A stretch of 64,000 nt of DNA from an uncultured Alphaproteobacteria bacterium (lineage in GTDB: Bacteria; Pseudomonadota; Alphaproteobacteria; Rs-D84), in assembly GCA_937903135.1 (NCBI GenBank), contig CALDAH010000028.1, positions 1 through 64,000 of the forward strand. Direction: 5' to 3'. The notes beneath the pieces were generated by a model. It did not search any database and was not told the origin of the DNA. It saw only the letters and a program-made list of their open reading frames with translations. Position numbers and translations under genes: made by a program. Positions 45,171-54,134 of this stretch are shown in pieces (position 1 is the stretch's first letter; every line of letters begins with the position of its first letter).

Positions 45171-46469
45171 TTATTTCCCCAGGCACAGTTGTGAAAACGT
45201 TGCGTCCATAACATCTGCTGCGGTTATTGTCCCCAGTATTTTACCGATACTATCGGCGGCGCGACGAACGTGTTCGGCAAATATATCATAGTTATCGCCT
45301 GCGTTATTTATCGCCGCGCCCAGATCGCAGGCGGCCGATTCTAATAATGATTTTGTTCGTGCGTTTACAACAACGCCGTGATCCGCACCGGATATTTTAT
45401 CTGATATTTTACTGCGAATTGTATTTAGTAATTTGTCCATCCCGTCCCCGGTTTTTGCCGATACCAGTATCGCGTCCGGGATATTCGGTCGGGTTATATC
45501 AGATTTATTAATAACCAAGATTTCGTTTTTATAAACGGTTGAATTGTTCAGTCCGTCGGCACTTTTTACATGAATTATTATATCGGCGTTTTCTATCTCG
45601 GTCCGGGTTTTGGCGATCCCGATTTTTTCAATATCGTTATCTGTATCGCGTATACCGGCCGTATCAGATAGGTTTACCAGATATCCGTCAATATCCAATG
45701 TGGCATTAACAACATCACGCGTTGTCCCGGGCGTATCCGATACAATCGCACGGTTCGTCCCGGCCAGGTAATTAAATATGGATGATTTTCCGACGTTTGT
45801 TTCCCCCGCCAACGTAATGTTCAATCCCGCCTGTACGGCGCGCACCGCCCCATAGCGCGCGAGGGCATCGTTTATCTCGTTATATAAATTTTCAGTGCGC
45901 TGATGGATTGTTTTGCCGATATTCGCGGGCAGGTCATTCGCATCATAATCCAGGATTGCCGCCGCATAGGCCGATATTTCAATCATCTGATTGCGCCAGT
46001 TTTGATATGTTTCGCTGTCGCGCCCCATCATGGATTTTAGCGCAAATGCACGCTGTCGGTCGGTTTGCGCATCCAGCAGCGCCGCCAGGCCGTCAATATC
46101 GGATAAATCCATTTTATTATTATAAAACGCACGTTTTGAAAACTCGCCAGGCAGTGCCATACGCATGTTATTCTGGGATAAAAATGAAAATATTTTTTCA
46201 ATAACGGCCCGCGCCCCGTGGCAATGAATTTCTATGACATCTTCGCCCGTAAATGATGCCGGGCCGACGAAATATATAATAACGCATTGGTCAATAATAT
46301 CACCATTCCGGTCGGCAAGGTTTGTAAAATACGCATGCCGCGGTGTGATCGCCGGGCGGCGTATAAACGCCTGGGCCGTATTTTTTAAATCTGTTCCGGA
46401 TATGCGGATAACCGCAACGCCGGATTTCCCATGCCCAGATGATAGGGCAAATATAGTATCGTTATTCAT
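45171..46469 (-). CDS. mnmE: tRNA modification GTPase MnmE
   Basis: The 432-residue MnmE with MnmG installs cmnm5 at U34 of several tRNAs. It has the N-terminal folate domain (DTIFALSSGHGKSGVAVIRISG, GEFSKRAFYNNKMDLSDIDGL), the inserted G domain (GETNVGKSSIFNYLAG, DTPGTTRDVV, DTAGIRD, NKSD) and the C-terminal CLGK motif whose Cys is essential. ruvA is 3 nt upstream. Confidence 0.96.
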   Translation of the reverse strand: MNNDTIFALSSGHGKSGVAVIRISGTDLKNTAQAFIRRPAITPRHAYFTNLADRNGDIIDQCVIIYFVGPASFTGEDVIEIHCHGARAVIEKIFSFLSQNNMRMALPGEFSKRAFYNNKMDLSDIDGLAALLDAQTDRQRAFALKSMMGRDSETYQNWRNQMIEISAYAAAILDYDANDLPANIGKTIHQRTENLYNEINDALARYGAVRAVQAGLNITLAGETNVGKSSIFNYLAGTNRAIVSDTPGTTRDVVNATLDIDGYLVNLSDTAGIRDTDNDIEKIGIAKTRTEIENADIIIHVKSADGLNNSTVYKNEILVINKSDITRPNIPDAILVSAKTGDGMDKLLNTIRSKISDKISGADHGVVVNARTKSLLESAACDLGAAINNAGDNYDIFAEHVRRAADSIGKILGTITAADVMDATFSQLCLGK

Positions 46470-46472
46470 TTG

Positions 46473-47042
46473 TTATTTTGTTGTAATGATTTTTAATGCC
46501 ATCGGAACAAGCTTGGCAATATCTGCGCCCGGGTTGTCCGATACCAGCGTCTGGGCGATGTCAATGACGTCCAGGCGGCGGTAGCCGAGTGATTCCAGTG
46601 CGGCGAGCAGGTCGGGCAGAACACTTTGATTATCGGTTGTTAAATCAAATGTAACGCCGCCGATTTTGCTTTTTAATTCGACGATAATTTTTTCTGCGAC
46701 TTTTTTCCCGACGCCCGGGGCGGTCGCAATGGTTTTTGCATCCCCGGTCGCAATCGCTGCGGTTATCATATCCGGTTTGATAGTCCCGAGGATCGCCATC
46801 GCAACCTTTGGCCCGACGCCTGATACCGCCGTTAGCATATTAAACAGGTTCTGGGCCGCGATCGTTGTAAATCCGAACAGGCGCAATGAATCCTCGCGTA
46901 CAATTGTTTCAATCCACAGCTTAGCCGCGTCGCCCGGGGCAAAGAATTCGGTTGTAAAAACCTTATACCCGACGGGGCCGGCCATAACAATTATAAAACC
47001 ATCGCCGATATAATCAACAATACCTTGCAATTTGCCAATCAT
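46473..47042 (-). CDS. ruvA: Holliday junction branch migration protein RuvA
   Basis: A 189-residue RuvA: N-terminal OB fold (MIGKLQGIVDYIGDGFIIVMAGPVGYKV), two HhH motifs (LTAVSGVGPKVAMAIL, ATAPGVGKKVAEKIIVELK) and the short C-terminal domain III (DLLAALESLGYR) that binds RuvB. Good site AAAGGA. ruvC is 850 nt away on the other strand; ruvB is not in the window. Confidence 0.96.
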   Translation of the reverse strand: MIGKLQGIVDYIGDGFIIVMAGPVGYKVFTTEFFAPGDAAKLWIETIVREDSLRLFGFTTIAAQNLFNMLTAVSGVGPKVAMAILGTIKPDMITAAIATGDAKTIATAPGVGKKVAEKIIVELKSKIGGVTFDLTTDNQSVLPDLLAALESLGYRRLDVIDIAQTLVSDNPGADIAKLVPMALKIITTK

Positions 47043-47092
47043 TTGTTATCCTTTTGGGGTAATTCTAATCTAATAAAAGCAAAAGGTCAAAT

Positions 47093-47809
47093 ATGAGTGG
47101 GCATAGTAAATGGCATAATATTCAGCATAAGAAAGGTGCGGCCGATGCTGCACGCAGCGGTTTATTTACAAAACTTGCACGTGAAATTACAATGGCTGCT
47201 AAACTGGGGGATAAAAACCCGGATAATAACCCGCGTCTGCGTTTAGCAATTTTAACAGCACGTAAAAATTCAATGCCGAACGATAATATTAAACGCGCAA
47301 TTGATAAAGCGTCCGGCGCAAATACTGAAAACTATGTTGCCGTTCGCTATGAAGGGTATGGCCCAGGCGCAGTCCCGGTTATAGTAGAGGCGTTAACAGA
47401 TAACCCACGTAGAACCGTACCTGAGATTCGTAATATTTTCGCAAAAAATGGCGGTAATATGGGCGAAGAAGGATCAGTCGTATTTATGTTTACACGCGCC
47501 GGGCAGATTTTCTATCCGCTATCGGTTGGCAAAAGCGAAGATGAAATGATGGAAATCATTATGGATGCAAATGCCGATAACCTGGAAACATCCGAAGAGG
47601 GATATATTATTACCACAAAACCGGACGATTTTATTACTGTTCAAAAGGCGTTAAATGACAGCCTGGGTGAACCGGAACGGGCCGAGCTGACGTGGTTGCC
47701 GAATATGCCAATGGATCTGGACGATGAAGCATGGGCAAAAATTGAAAAGCTGGTTGATGCCCTGGACGCGAACGATGACGTTCAGAAAGTATTTACCGCA
47801 GCCGAATAG
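47093..47809 (+). CDS. YebC/PmpR family protein
   Basis: The 238-residue family member has the invariant start MSGHSKWHNIQHKKGAADA, GLFTKLAREI, NDNIKRAIDKASG, YEGYGPGAVPVIVEALTDN and KNGGNMGEEGSVVFMF. YebC proteins were annotated as transcription regulators and more recently as translation factors relieving stalls at proline-rich sites. It commonly neighbours ruvC, as here. Followed by a terminator. Confidence 0.95.
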   Translation: MSGHSKWHNIQHKKGAADAARSGLFTKLAREITMAAKLGDKNPDNNPRLRLAILTARKNSMPNDNIKRAIDKASGANTENYVAVRYEGYGPGAVPVIVEALTDNPRRTVPEIRNIFAKNGGNMGEEGSVVFMFTRAGQIFYPLSVGKSEDEMMEIIMDANADNLETSEEGYIITTKPDDFITVQKALNDSLGEPERAELTWLPNMPMDLDDEAWAKIEKLVDALDANDDVQKVFTAAE

Positions 47810-47833
47810 TTTTCGGTGCTGATTATATTAAAT

Positions 47834-47860
47834 CGCCGTTTGAAACGGCGGTTTATTTTA
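47834..47860 (+). terminator. Terminator of yebC
   Basis: CGCCGTT (47834-47840), TGA loop, AACGGCG (47844-47850), then TTTATTTT. TGATATAAT at 47861-47869 right after it is an extended -10 for ruvC. Confidence 0.8.
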
Positions 47861-47892
47861 TGATATAATATCACCATAGAAATAGGTATATT

Positions 47893-48372
47893 ATGACACG
47901 AATATTGGGAATTGATCCGGGGTTGCTGCATACGGGATGGGCAATAATTGATGCCGCCGGCGCGGATCGTAAATATATCGCCAGTGGGGTGATTTTACCC
48001 CCGCGCACGGCGGAATTCCCGACGCGATTAGCGGTTGTCTTTCGCGAGGTAACGGCGATATGCGAACGATTTAGCCCGGATGTTTGCAGCATAGAGATTA
48101 CGTTCGTTAATAAAAATCCGAAAACAACATTAATCCTAGGGCATGCGCGGGCGGCGGCAATTGTTGCCGTGGCTAATCGCGATATTCCTCTATTTGAATA
48201 CGAACCTAATAAGATAAAAAAGGCGTTAACATCCGCCGGGCATGCCGACAAGGCGCAGGTTGATAAAATGGTTCGTTTATTATTACCGGCCGCCGCCCCG
48301 AAAAGCGCGGATGAAAGTGATGCGCTGGCGATCGCATTGGCGCATAGTAATATGAGTAAATTCAGTTTTTAA
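47893..48372 (+). CDS. ruvC: Crossover junction endodeoxyribonuclease RuvC
   Basis: A 159-residue Holliday junction resolvase: RILGIDPGLLHTGWAII with catalytic Asp, CSIEITFVNKNPKTTLILGHARAAAI with Glu, KKALTSAGHADKAQVDKMV and ADESDALAIALAH with the last acidic pair. The site is weak (ATAGG). It is controlled by its own extended -10 box. Confidence 0.95.
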   Translation: MTRILGIDPGLLHTGWAIIDAAGADRKYIASGVILPPRTAEFPTRLAVVFREVTAICERFSPDVCSIEITFVNKNPKTTLILGHARAAAIVAVANRDIPLFEYEPNKIKKALTSAGHADKAQVDKMVRLLLPAAAPKSADESDALAIALAHSNMSKFSF

Positions 48373-48421
48373 TACGGGTGCTTTTTTGCTATAATAAACA
48401 CATAACAAAAAAGGTGTTTAA

Positions 48422-48697
48422 ATGAAAAAAGAATCTGTTGATATGTATGCCGCGCAGCTGTTATCGCGTCAGCGAATAATGTTTCGTGCGTTTTTTATAA
48501 ATTTAATTTTAGGGCTTCTGGTCTGGGGGCTAACGTTTATCCCGGCGTTTTTATATCTGGCCGTCTGGGCAACAGGGATTTCCCCGATGATGATGTATTT
48601 TTCCATGATAGGGGGGATCGCCCTGTGGCAGATGCTAGGCGTGGTATTATTCCTGGTCCCGGCGATTTCTGTATGGCTGGAACGCAGATATAATTAA
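48422..48697 (+). CDS. Small two-helix membrane protein
   Basis: A 91-residue inner-membrane protein with two long hydrophobic segments (FINLILGLLVWGLTFIPAFLYLAVW and a second ending VVLFLVPAISVWL) and positive ends. No family recognised. It starts after AAAAAGGTG, 49 nt behind ruvC, and is followed by a bidirectional terminator shared with secB. Confidence 0.65.
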   Translation: MKKESVDMYAAQLLSRQRIMFRAFFINLILGLLVWGLTFIPAFLYLAVWATGISPMMMYFSMIGGIALWQMLGVVLFLVPAISVWLERRYN

Positions 48698-48701
48698 AAA
48701 A

Positions 48702-48724
48702 AACGCCCCCGCGGGCGTTTTTTT
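48702..48724. terminator. Bidirectional terminator between the small membrane protein and secB
   Basis: AACGCCC (48702-48708), CCGC loop, GGGCGTT (48713-48719), with A-run before and T-run after. Confidence 0.85.
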
Positions 48725-48743
48725 ATTTCGGACATTTTTGTCC

Positions 48744-49181
48744 TTATTTTGCGTTTGCCGCCGCCTGTTTATCTTCGTATAGTTTTGCGAAGTCAACCGG
48801 CTGCATTACGAATGGCGGGAAACCGGATTCGCCCGTTAAACGGATAAACATTGCACGAACCGCCGGGAATAATAATGTCGGAACGTCAATTAATAACGTG
48901 CGTTTCTTTACCTCTTCGTCTTTTTCTTCTTCCATCTGAACCAGTCCGGAAAATGTTGATTCAATCAAGAATATAGATTTATCATCTTTTTCTAGTTTTG
49001 AATGAACCTTGGTAATTAAATCAACCATATACAGGTTATTTTCTGCGGCCTTAATCTGAATGTCTATCTGGACGTCAACTTTTGCCGGGCTGTTTTCTTG
49101 GTTAAAAAATAATTCCGGGGCGTTCGGGCTTTCAAAAGAAATATCTTTTAAAAACTGTAACATAATATTAAATTTTGCCAT
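48744..49181 (-). CDS. secB: Protein-export chaperone SecB
   Basis: A 145-residue SecB keeping presecretory proteins unfolded for SecA. Recognisable pieces: FLKDISFESPNAPELFF, VDVQIDIQIKAAENNLYMVDL, LIDVPTLLFPAVRAMFIRLTGESGFPPFVMQPVDFAKLY. Good site AAGGAGAAAGCT before ATG. SecB occurs in proteobacteria, consistent with the taxon. Confidence 0.95.
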   Translation of the reverse strand: MAKFNIMLQFLKDISFESPNAPELFFNQENSPAKVDVQIDIQIKAAENNLYMVDLITKVHSKLEKDDKSIFLIESTFSGLVQMEEEKDEEVKKRTLLIDVPTLLFPAVRAMFIRLTGESGFPPFVMQPVDFAKLYEDKQAAANAK

Positions 49182-49292
49182 TAGCTTTCTCCTTAAAAAT
49201 ATTTATTGGGTTATGTCCGCTGGACTTAACCCAGCATTTTATGTTAATATAGCATTATAAATAATGTTTTACAAGTGGGGGAAAAAATAAAA

Positions 49293-50396
49293 ATGTATAT
49301 GTTGGGAAAAAAAGTGCTGTTGCGTGGTATTTTAGGAATGGTTTGCGCACTGTCCATTGCGGGATGTGATCTCTCGGCGCCGACGCACAGCGGGGATAAT
49401 TCCGTTGTGCCGTCAAATCTGAAACGCGTGTCATACGACGATTTACCCGGGTGGCGAGATGACGATGTGCGTTATGCACTGCAGGCGTTTCGTAACAGCT
49501 GCCGGGCCAAGCTGCAGTATACCGGGCGCGTCGTACCCGATCGCGAACTGGTCGCGGAAAAATGCCGAATGCTGCCCGCGGCATCAGCGGACGTGGCAAC
49601 GGTTCGTGCGTGGTTTGAATCTAATTTCCAGCCGTATCAGATCTTTAACGACAACGGGACGTCACGCGGGACATATACAGGATATTATTCGCCAATAATT
49701 CCGGCATGCCGGACGCAGACGGCCGAATGCAATGAACCGCTTATGGGTGTTCCGACCGATGGCCGAAACTACAAAGGCGTTGCCAAAAAAGATATTGTTG
49801 AGAAAAATATCGGTCGCGTTTTATATTGGGCCAATATAGTTGATGTGCAAAATATTCAAATCCAGGGCAGCGGTATGCTGCAGCTGGACGATGGTCGTCA
49901 GGTAAAGCTGAACTTTGCCGCCGTAAATGATATGCCGTTTAAATCAATTGGCGAAGAGCTGCGTTCCCGTGGAATTCGGCCCGACGGGGGGTATTCGGCG
50001 GATGCTGTATGGCAGTATCTGAAAAAGAACCCGTCGCTGGCAAAGGATGTAATTTATAAAAACCCGCGATATGTATATTTTTATGAATCTGTCCCGCCGG
50101 ATGTAATTGGAAAGCTGGGCACGCCCCTGTCAAAGATTCGCAGTATCGCGATGGACGATAGCATATATACATTAGGTATGCCGGTTTATATCAATACCAA
50201 CCTGTCGGACGGGCGTCGTTTTCGTCGTTTAATGATTGCCCAGGATACCGGCAGTGCGATCCGCGGCTGGATTCGTGCAGATATATTTTTCGGCAAAGGC
50301 GACGAGGCGTATAAATTTGCCCACGGCCAGCATGCCCAGGGGGAAATGTTTATATTAATGCCAAAAGAATATAGCTATGTTAAACCGACAAAATAA
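49293..50396 (+). CDS. mltA: Membrane-bound lytic murein transglycosylase A
   Basis: A 367-residue outer-membrane lipoprotein (signal ending LSIAGC) of the MltA family, which cleaves peptidoglycan glycan strands to 1,6-anhydro ends. It has GTYTGYYSPIIPACRTQ, ADGVQ-type QIQGSGMLQLDDGR, the lysed YKNPRYVYFYE block and the 3D domain with DTGSAIRGWIRADIFFGKGDEAY containing the catalytic Asp pair. ATG 49293 follows a G-run by a long 13 nt; ATG 49299 is possible. dciA overlaps its end by 20 nt. Confidence 0.93.
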   Translation: MYMLGKKVLLRGILGMVCALSIAGCDLSAPTHSGDNSVVPSNLKRVSYDDLPGWRDDDVRYALQAFRNSCRAKLQYTGRVVPDRELVAEKCRMLPAASADVATVRAWFESNFQPYQIFNDNGTSRGTYTGYYSPIIPACRTQTAECNEPLMGVPTDGRNYKGVAKKDIVEKNIGRVLYWANIVDVQNIQIQGSGMLQLDDGRQVKLNFAAVNDMPFKSIGEELRSRGIRPDGGYSADAVWQYLKKNPSLAKDVIYKNPRYVYFYESVPPDVIGKLGTPLSKIRSIAMDDSIYTLGMPVYINTNLSDGRRFRRLMIAQDTGSAIRGWIRADIFFGKGDEAYKFAHGQHAQGEMFILMPKEYSYVKPTK

Positions 50397-50706
50397 ATTT
50401 ACCGCCCGTGCGTCCCGCCCCCAGACCATTGCCGGGGCGGTCGGCGGGCTGTTGCGTATTTTCGGTGCACGCGCGTCGGATGCGGATCTGATGGCGCGCT
50501 GGGATGAAATAATGGGCGCGGATATCGCGTCCATTGCGCGTTTAGCGGCAATAAAGAAAACACGTGATGGTAAGTTTAATATAGCCGTGCGCCCCGTAAA
50601 TCCGGCACTGGGGCTGCAGCTGTCGTATATGTCGGACGAGATTGTGGCAAAAATAAATAAATATTTTGGTCGCGATGCCGTTGGCAAAATAACGCTTAGG
50701 AGGTAG
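50377..50706 (+). CDS. dciA: DciA-like protein (DUF721)
   Basis: A 109-residue basic protein of the DUF721/DciA family, which loads or assists the replicative helicase DnaB in bacteria lacking DnaC. Pattern: LLRIFGARASDADLMARWDEIMGADIASIARLAAI, then GKFNIAVRPVNPALGLQLSYMSDEIVAKINKYFG. It overlaps the mltA end and is followed at once by the 26-residue membrane ORF. Confidence 0.82.
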   Translation: MLNRQNKFTARASRPQTIAGAVGGLLRIFGARASDADLMARWDEIMGADIASIARLAAIKKTRDGKFNIAVRPVNPALGLQLSYMSDEIVAKINKYFGRDAVGKITLRR

Positions 50707-50708
50707 AT

Positions 50709-50789
50709 ATGATGACTCTATTCGCCGTCTTTATTGCGATTGTTATAATCGGGGTAATTATTATTGCCGATCATAACCAGCGACGTTAA
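50709..50789 (+). CDS. 26-residue single-helix membrane microprotein
   Basis: ATG 50709 lies 5 nt after a perfect AGGAGG (50698-50703) that overlaps the end of dciA. The product is one hydrophobic helix (LFAVFIAIVIIGVIIIA) with a short tail DHNQRR. The strong site, clean helix and stop 54 nt before the next promoter-sized gap argue that it is translated. Function unknown; small helices of this kind often attach to larger membrane complexes. Confidence 0.6.
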   Translation: MMTLFAVFIAIVIIGVIIIADHNQRR

Positions 50790-50852
50790 GGGTTTGCGAA
50801 AATATACCTTTTGTGATATTATATTTTTCCCATAAAGGGAAAGGTGAATTTT

Positions 50853-52040
50853 ATGGCCAAAGATAAATATATTTCAGTACGCCCATCGGTTAGTGGTTTT
50901 TCGTTTGCAAATCTCGGACTGTTTACCGGGTTTGCCGACGGTATTTATAATGCTGTTTATTCATTAGTTATTTTAGAGATATTTCGTTCATCGGCAATTG
51001 TCGGGCTATACGTTGCTCTATATGCCGCGTTTTGTATGGTTGTTGCATTATTCGCGAACGAACTGTTTCGTCAGTTCTCAAAGGTAAAGGTTTTTTATTT
51101 TTCACTTCTGATGCTGGCGGCATGCTATGCGATGATGGGTTTTTCAATACGTCCGCTGACGTTTATTACCCTGGATTTTACGACCGGTATCGCGATTACG
51201 TTGGCCCAGGTGTTAATACCGCTGTTTATGTCTGATTTCGCGGGCAAGGTTGGGATGGCAAAGCTGAATTCGCGTTATCATTTATGGTTAAATATCGGCG
51301 CGTTATTCGCCCCAATGATAGCGGTCGCGATTGCAAATCAATTCAGTAATCGGGCGGCATTTTTTGCATCTGCGCTGATATATTTTGCCGGCTGGATGTT
51401 TTTTAAATATTTCCGAATTGTCCAAGAGGATAAAAAAATAAAGCCCGCAGATCCACGCCGAACATTTCGGGCGCTGTGGAAAAATTCGGTGGCGTTTTTT
51501 CGTACGCCCGGGATGCTGCGTGCGTATATTGTAAACTTTGGTTACTATTCCCTGCGTGCGATGCGCTATTTATATGTCCCGATCGTTGTTATTGAAAACG
51601 GTTTTTCAAAGGATGCCCTGGGCTGGGTTTTAACCCTTGGGATTATTCCGTATCTATTTTTATCTGAATTTATGGGCCGGGCCGTTCGCCGATTTGGTAA
51701 AAATATATGGCTAATCCTGGGGTTTTCGTCGTTCGCGATATTTTCCCTGCTTGCGACATTTGTGACCGGGTATCCGTTGCTGGCAATATTTGTTTTATGG
51801 CAGATATCGGGCGCGTTAATGGAATCGGTTCATGATCTGTTGTTCTTTGATGCGACCCGAAAATCCCAGCAGACACGATTTTATGGTGTTTTTCGCACCA
51901 GTGTTAATTTCCCCAATGTTGCCGCTCCGATACTTGCCGCGGCATGCATAACACTATTCGGGGCGACGTCCGCCGTATGGTTCGTTACCGCCATAATCGG
52001 GGCAATATCTGTTATGGTTTTACTGGCCCGGGGCAGGTAA
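50853..52040 (+). CDS. Major facilitator superfamily transporter
   Basis: A 395-residue protein with about 12 hydrophobic segments in two halves, starting near FTGFADGIYNAVYSLVILEIFRSSAIVGLY and ending IIGAISVMVLLARG. Charged cytoplasmic loop between the halves (KYFRIVQEDKKIKPADPRRTFR). MFS layout is clear; the substrate is not. ATG 50853 is 8 nt after AAGG; a GTG at 50844 overlaps the site. Confidence 0.8.
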   Translation: MAKDKYISVRPSVSGFSFANLGLFTGFADGIYNAVYSLVILEIFRSSAIVGLYVALYAAFCMVVALFANELFRQFSKVKVFYFSLLMLAACYAMMGFSIRPLTFITLDFTTGIAITLAQVLIPLFMSDFAGKVGMAKLNSRYHLWLNIGALFAPMIAVAIANQFSNRAAFFASALIYFAGWMFFKYFRIVQEDKKIKPADPRRTFRALWKNSVAFFRTPGMLRAYIVNFGYYSLRAMRYLYVPIVVIENGFSKDALGWVLTLGIIPYLFLSEFMGRAVRRFGKNIWLILGFSSFAIFSLLATFVTGYPLLAIFVLWQISGALMESVHDLLFFDATRKSQQTRFYGVFRTSVNFPNVAAPILAAACITLFGATSAVWFVTAIIGAISVMVLLARGR

Positions 52041-52050
52041 GTTATTTTAA

Positions 52051-52090
52051 TTGCGTTCGGGCTTTTTTCCTTGTATGATTTAAATACAAG
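52051..52090 (+). promoter_or_regulatory. recA promoter with overlapping palindromic operator
   Basis: TTGCGT (52051-52056), 17-nt spacer, TATGAT (52074-52079). A 21-bp inverted repeat CTTGTA-N9-TACAAG (52070-52090) covers the -10 box, as expected for a repressor such as LexA. It differs from the GTTC-N7-GTTC direct repeat usual in alphaproteobacteria. Confidence 0.55.
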
Positions 52091-52104
52091 AAAAGGGGAA
52101 TTTT

Positions 52105-53184
52105 ATGGCGAAGAAAGAAGTTGTAAAAGAAGCAGGCGCTGGGGTTAAAAATCCTGCGCTGGAATCTGCATTGGCGCAGATTCAAAAACAATTCGGAAAA
52201 GAAGCAATTATGAAAATGGGGGACGGTTCGCAGCAAAATATTGAGGCGATATCATCCGGATCATTGGGCCTGGATATTGCGCTGGGGATCGGCGGATACC
52301 CACGTGGACGTATTATTGAAATCTATGGGCCTGAGAGTAGTGGTAAAACAACGCTGGCACTGCACGCCGTTGCCGAGGCCCAGAAAACCGGCGGCACATG
52401 TGCGTATATTGATGCTGAAAATGCACTTGACCCAAGCTATGCTAAAAAACTGGGGGTAAGTGTTTCGGATTTAATTATTTCTCAACCCGATTCCGGGGAA
52501 CAGGCATTGGAAATCGCCGATACGTTAATTAAATCCGGTGCAGTGGACGTTGTCGTAATTGACTCGGTCGCGGCACTTGTCCCAAAGGCCGAGCTAGAAG
52601 GGAATTTCGGTGACTCGTTCGTTGGTACAACGGCACGCTTAATGTCACAGAGTTTGAAAAAGTTGGCCGGATCTGTGGCACGCAGTAATACGTTATTAAT
52701 CTTTATTAACCAAATTCGTATGAAAATCGGTGTTATGTTCGGCAGTCCCGAAACAACATCCGGGGGAAATGCGTTAAAGTTCTATGCGTCGGTACGACTG
52801 GATATTCGCAGAACCGGCCAGATCAAGGACAAAGAAAACGTTATCGGAAACGAAACACGCGTAAAGGTTGTTAAAAACAAAGTCGCACCACCGTTCCGTA
52901 CCGTTGATTTTAAAATTATGTACGGCGAAGGAATTTCGCGCATTAGCGAGATTTTGGATATGGGCGTAAAATACGACCTGATTGAAAAGGCCGGCAGCTT
53001 CTATTCATATAACAGCGAACGAATGGGCCAGGGTGAGGCAAATGCCCGCACATGGCTGCGTGATCATCCAGATGTTCAGCAGGAACTGTTGGATAAAATC
53101 ATGGCCAAGGCCAGCGGTATCGCCGAAGAAATGACAACCGGGCCGGTTGACGATGCAGACGATCAGGGCGCGGATGCGGAATAA
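52105..53184 (+). CDS. recA: Recombinase RecA
   Basis: The 359-residue RecA: N-terminal [21 protein letters not shown], Walker [13 protein letters not shown], catalytic-Glu strand [10 protein letters not shown]1/L2 loops ([43 protein letters not shown]) and an acidic C-terminal tail ([11 protein letters not shown]). Site AAAAGGGG. It drives strand exchange and LexA cleavage; the promoter carries a candidate operator. Confidence 0.98.
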   Translation: MAKKEVVKEAGAGVKNPALESALAQIQKQFGKEAIMKMGDGSQQNIEAISSGSLGLDIALGIGGYPRGRIIEIYGPESSGKTTLALHAVAEAQKTGGTCAYIDAENALDPSYAKKLGVSVSDLIISQPDSGEQALEIADTLIKSGAVDVVVIDSVAALVPKAELEGNFGDSFVGTTARLMSQSLKKLAGSVARSNTLLIFINQIRMKIGVMFGSPETTSGGNALKFYASVRLDIRRTGQIKDKENVIGNETRVKVVKNKVAPPFRTVDFKIMYGEGISRISEILDMGVKYDLIEKAGSFYSYNSERMGQGEANARTWLRDHPDVQQELLDKIMAKASGIAEEMTTGPVDDADDQGADAE

Positions 53185-53210
53185 GAATATAATCAACATA
53201 GGGGTGTTTT

Positions 53211-54119
53211 ATGAAATTAAGCAGAACATGGGCATTATCGGATATCGTGCTGCGGGCACATATATTAAATCCGTTATGGTGGCCGCGTGATAAACGTCGT
53301 GAACACCGTTGTAATATCGCAAAAGTGGCCATTCCACGTTATCTGAAGCGTTATGTTCCGGCCGCCGGGACTGTTGCGGATGGCCCTGTTATTAAAAACG
53401 ATAAAAACGAAAAAGTGTTCATGTTCTGGGGATATAACCCGACACCCCCGTTGGTTGCAGCATGTATGAAAAGTGCCGAGAAAAACTTAAAACAAGACGT
53501 TTTACAGTTAAACGAAAAAACACTTTTTAACTATATTGATCTGCCGGGCGTTATTATGGACAAGCAGCGCAACGGTCAGATAGCGATTGCGCATTTCCTG
53601 GATATATGCCGCGTTGAGTTGTTATATAATCATGGTGGTTTCTGGTTGGATTCAACCGGTTTCGTAACCGCGCCGATTCCGCAAAATATCATAGATCAGG
53701 ATTTCTTTGTTTATATGGCGGGAAATAATGTCGGCAGCCCGTATAGCTTTATCCAGAACTGTTTTATCCGTTCCAGAAAAGGGGCGTATCTGTTAAATGC
53801 ATGGCGGCAAACCATTCAAAACTTCTGGATGGCCGAACCGCGCGAATTTGACTATTTCATGCATCAGTTAATGTTTAAGGCATTGGTTCAAAACGATCCG
53901 GTCGCCGCAGAATATTTTGAAAAAATGCCGCATATTGACCAAGATCCAACACACGCCGTTTGGTGGGATATTGCAAATAAACCGTTTAGTCAGGAATTGT
54001 TTGATAAATATACATCCGGTGCGTTTTTCCAAAAAACGGCATATAATGCACCGTGGGCGAAAAACCCAATCCCGGGCAGTGTTGCCGATGTTATGATAAA
54101 TAAGATGTATAAGGATTAA
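53211..54119 (+). CDS. Capsular polysaccharide synthesis-type glycosyltransferase
   Basis: A 302-residue enzyme of the Caps_synth/GT32-like group: KVFMFWGYNPTPPLVAACMKS, AHFLDICRVELLYNHGGFWLDSTG (a DxD-like GG-x-W-x-D motif) and NCFIRSRKGAYLLNAW. It should transfer a sugar to a surface glycan, with acceptor unknown. Start behind AGGGG. First of three plus-strand glycosyltransferase genes, 26 nt after recA. Confidence 0.82.
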   Translation: MKLSRTWALSDIVLRAHILNPLWWPRDKRREHRCNIAKVAIPRYLKRYVPAAGTVADGPVIKNDKNEKVFMFWGYNPTPPLVAACMKSAEKNLKQDVLQLNEKTLFNYIDLPGVIMDKQRNGQIAIAHFLDICRVELLYNHGGFWLDSTGFVTAPIPQNIIDQDFFVYMAGNNVGSPYSFIQNCFIRSRKGAYLLNAWRQTIQNFWMAEPREFDYFMHQLMFKALVQNDPVAAEYFEKMPHIDQDPTHAVWWDIANKPFSQELFDKYTSGAFFQKTAYNAPWAKNPIPGSVADVMINKMYKD

Positions 54120-54134
54120 AAAAAGGACACGCAT

